Positions 62,163 through 64,000 of a DNA stretch of 64,000 bases are shown here, piece by piece; position 1 is the first letter of the stretch, and every line of letters begins with the position of its first letter. The DNA is taken from assembly GCF_030504645.1 (NCBI RefSeq), contig NZ_JAUKWQ010000005.1, positions 310,001 through 374,000 on the forward strand. Direction: 5' to 3'. This DNA comes from Rhizobium oryzicola. GTDB taxonomy: Bacteria; Pseudomonadota; Alphaproteobacteria; Rhizobiales; Rhizobiaceae. Both the position numbers and the translations under genes were made by a program. The notes beneath the pieces are model-generated. The model ran no database searches and was not told the origin of the DNA. It saw nothing but the letters and a program-made list of their open reading frames with translations.

Positions 62163-62183
62163 GAGGCCGCCCGAGGCGGCCTC
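62163..62183. terminator. Hairpin between rpsB and tsf (possible attenuator)
   Basis: Perfect 9-bp GC stem GAGGCCGCC (62163-62171) with GGCGGCCTC (62175-62183) and a 3-nt loop, 43 nt after the rpsB stop in the direction of transcription. The following sequence on the minus strand (CATATTAAAG) has no T-run, so partial termination is more likely than full. Confidence 0.5.
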
Positions 62184-62225
62184 ACAAAGATCAGTCTAGG
62201 TGGCCGATTCCACCTCAGTCACCAA

Positions 62226-62993
62226 TCAGGCGCCAGCTTCTTCTTCAAGAGCCGGCTCGATCGGGCCTTCAGCGGAAGCGCCGAGGTCACGACCGGAAGC
62301 GCCCTGCTGGCGAGCAATGCCGTCGATGGCAGCGCGCGCGATCAGGTCGCAGTACAGAGCGATGGCGCGCGAAGCGTCGTCGTTGCCGGGGATCGGGAAG
62401 TCGATCAGGTCCGGATCGCAGTTCGAGTCGATGATGGCAACGACCGGGATACCCAGGCGCTTGGCTTCGTCGATCGCGATCTTTTCCTTGTTGGTGTCGA
62501 TGATGAACATCAGGTCAGGGGTGCCGCCCATGTCGCGGATACCGCCGAGAGCCTTGTCAAGCTTCTCGCGCTCACGCTCCAGGTTCAGACGCTCCTTCTT
62601 GGTGAAGCCCTGGGCCTCGGAAGCCAGGATTTCATCGAGCTTGCGCAGACGCTGGATCGAGTTCGAAATGGTCTTCCAGTTCGTCATCATACCGCCAAGC
62701 CAGCGGGAGTTGACGTAGTACTGGGCCGAACGCTTGGCGGAGTCAGCGATCAGCTCGGAAGCCTGACGCTTGGTGCCAACGAACAGAACGCGGCCGCCAC
62801 GAGCAACCGTGTCGGACACGACCTGCAGGGCGCGCGACAGCATCGGAACGGTCTGAGCCAGGTCGATGATGTGGATGTTGTTACGATCGCCGAAGATGTA
62901 CGGCTTCATCTTCGGGTTCCAGCGGTGCGTCTGGTGACCGAAGTGAACGCCAGCTTCCAGAAGCTGACGCATGCTGAAATCAGGCAATGCCAT
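62226..62993 (-). CDS. rpsB: 30S ribosomal protein S2
   Basis: Component of the small ribosomal subunit near the platform/head junction. The 255-aa protein begins [20 protein letters not shown] and contains [74 protein letters not shown], and [20 protein letters not shown], all standard S2 signatures. There is a short acidic tail (ALEEEAGA). The SD AAGGAG lies about 10 nt upstream. It leads the rpsB-tsf-pyrH-frr cluster. The 269-nt space to the divergent small secreted protein gene holds its promoter; TTGCTT-N17-TATGCG (minus strand, about 63115-63145) is a weak candidate. Confidence 0.97.
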   Translation of the reverse strand: MALPDFSMRQLLEAGVHFGHQTHRWNPKMKPYIFGDRNNIHIIDLAQTVPMLSRALQVVSDTVARGGRVLFVGTKRQASELIADSAKRSAQYYVNSRWLGGMMTNWKTISNSIQRLRKLDEILASEAQGFTKKERLNLEREREKLDKALGGIRDMGGTPDLMFIIDTNKEKIAIDEAKRLGIPVVAIIDSNCDPDLIDFPIPGNDDASRAIALYCDLIARAAIDGIARQQGASGRDLGASAEGPIEPALEEEAGA

Positions 62994-63262
62994 GCCTTTT
63001 TCTCCTTGTTTCCGGTTTAACCCCCGCGAAGCGAACAGTTACCTGATCAGGCAACCACCGGCGGAACGGGCCGGATTTCTCCCGGTCAATCCCAAGCTTC
63101 GCGTGTGGAATGGGCTGCGCATAACCGCATCGTCCAAGAAAAGCAACCCCCGCGGCAGGGCATGCTGTCATAAATCCGAGCTTTCTATCCCTTTCCGAGC
63201 CCTGAGTTTACTTTTGGCCTTTGTCGGGCAAAGTTTGCATGGACTTTAACAGGGAGAATGAG

Positions 63263-63595
63263 ATGCGCTTAGCAATCATAATTACCATTCTTCTTGCGGC
63301 AACGAATGCAGCTGTCGCCGCACCCTCGGGCTGTCCTCCCCAGCCAGGTAATCCACTCACGCAGGTCAGCGTCTATGACGGACCTTTCGAGGACAATGTG
63401 GTGCTTGTCCCTGACAGCAACAAGAAGAACAGCGCTATCTGGTATGTGTCCGGCATTTATGACGAAAAACGGATCGTCAACGTTGAATGCCAATATAAGA
63501 ACGGCAAGGTCGAAAAGCTGTCGCTGCCGAATCGCGTCAAGACCTGCGAGTTCGTGAGCGGCAACAAGGACGGCGCGCGCTTCACCTGCACGTGA
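63263..63595 (+). CDS. Small secreted protein of unknown function (STY0301-like)
   Basis: A 110-aa protein with a signal peptide (MRLAIIITILLAATNAAVAA, cut near residue 19-20). The mature part has four cysteines (SGCPPQPG, NVECQYKNG, VKTCEFV, ARFTCT), which could form two disulfides in the periplasm. The pattern is like the small STY0301-type family, though this is tentative. GGGAG lies six bases before the ATG at 63263. It converges with the EipB-like gene, 18 nt away. Function unknown. Confidence 0.6.
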   Translation: MRLAIIITILLAATNAAVAAPSGCPPQPGNPLTQVSVYDGPFEDNVVLVPDSNKKNSAIWYVSGIYDEKRIVNVECQYKNGKVEKLSLPNRVKTCEFVSGNKDGARFTCT

Positions 63596-63613
63596 AGCGC
63601 TGCCGCCTAGCAC

Positions 63614-64000
63614 TTAGCGGCAGGTCTCCTGCCCCTTGTCGAGAAGCTCCAGCTTGGTCAGCGTACCCGACAGCACGAAATCGCCATAGTCCATGGTGAG
63701 ATCGCGGGTAATGCCATTGTCGTAAAGCTTGAACGACATGCGGTAGACCGGCAGTTCGTCGGTCTTTCCGTCATCGTTGTAGTAGGCCATCGTCACCGGC
63801 CAATAGGGCTTCTTGGCAAACTCGCCCGCCTGCCCCGCATCGGCATCGTCAGGCTTCGGCTGCTGCTGCGCGCCAATGATGGTGCTTGTCAGAAGGCTCT
63901 GATCGCCGTCTTCCGACCCGTCGAAAATGCGCTGCTCGAAAAAGCGGTTGCCCTTCCTCGCATTGTCGATGACCTCAAGCATATGTTGCGTCGGGAACTT
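63614..64000 (-). CDS. C-terminal part of EipB-like (DUF1849) envelope protein
   Basis: The gene runs off the right edge; 128 codons are visible. Seen: FPTQHMLEVIDNARKGNRFF at the edge, EQRIFDGSEDGD, and the C-terminal TDELPVYRMSFKLYDNGITR and DYGDFVLSGTLTKLELLDKG ending QETCR. These match the DUF1849/EipB family, whose Brucella member is a periplasmic beta-spiral protein needed for envelope integrity. The Met at 63982 is internal, not a start. The final Cys may pair with an earlier one in the missing part. Confidence 0.8.
   Translation of the reverse strand, partial: KFPTQHMLEVIDNARKGNRFFEQRIFDGSEDGDQSLLTSTIIGAQQQPKPDDADAGQAGEFAKKPYWPVTMAYYNDDGKTDELPVYRMSFKLYDNGITRDLTMDYGDFVLSGTLTKLELLDKGQETCR

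Overview
The window is a stretch of alphaproteobacterial core chromosome, most likely from a member of the Rhizobiaceae (Rhizobium/Agrobacterium/Allorhizobium group). This rests on gene order and protein features: dusB-ntrB-ntrC-ntrY-ntrX next to hfq-hflX, a fused ispDF, pdhA-pdhB(with lipoyl domain)-pdhC followed by lpdA and lipA, a eukaryote-type NADP isocitrate dehydrogenase, lpxI in the lipid A cluster, and a GTTC-N7-GTTC-like SOS box at lexA. No rRNA, tRNA or CRISPR array was recognised.

Layout. 1-6.4 kb is the least conserved part: the end of a membrane protein gene, pepT, an intact IS5-family (IS427-type) insertion sequence, a Tat-exported esterase, a HerA-like ATPase, a 269-bp MITE-like element, a LysE exporter, and a DUF1127-type gene coupled to a truncated GNAT gene. 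6.7-14.7 kb holds murI-trmJ, a FUSC exporter, a secreted protein, icd, an MFS transporter and a ferredoxin-NADP reductase. 14.8-17.3 kb is an assimilatory sulfite reductase operon (DUF2849-cysI-DUF934). 17.6-21.6 kb holds a deaminase, mazG, a P-loop kinase-like gene, hflX and hfq. 21.9-29.3 kb is the nitrogen-control block (dusB-ntrBC and ntrYX). 29.5-32.0 kb has ispDF-cinA and a membrane protein.

32.0-41.1 kb reads as one long minus-strand central-carbon block: pdhA, pdhB, pdhC, a four-helix membrane protein, an SGNH hydrolase, a DUF465 protein, lpdA, a GlsB/YeaQ protein, lipA and a Coq10/RatA protein. It carries all three pyruvate dehydrogenase components plus the enzyme that makes their lipoyl cofactor. 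41.2-44 kb adds an FtsB-like divisome gene, eno and kdsA. lexA, comEC and gltA follow at 45-49.8 kb. 49.8-63 kb is the classic envelope/translation run on the minus strand: rpsB-tsf-pyrH-frr-uppS-cdsA-rseP-bamA-lpxD-fabZ-lpxA-lpxI-lpxB (written in transcription order). The right edge has a small secreted protein and the 3' part of an EipB-like gene.

No gene cassette looks like a wholly new system. The most unusual features are: two TA-targeting elements that each landed exactly in the stop codon of a minus-strand gene and recreated it; a 24-bp inverted-repeat MITE; a truncated acetyltransferase that is still translationally coupled; three copies of a CTGACGT heptamer in a 377-nt intergenic space; a palindrome upstream of pdhA; a nested palindromic terminator between kdsA and eno; an NtrX lacking the GAFTGA motif; and an unlisted 55-codon gene. 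Start codons were chosen from ribosome-binding sites, gene overlaps and family N-termini, and differ from the longest open frame in many genes.
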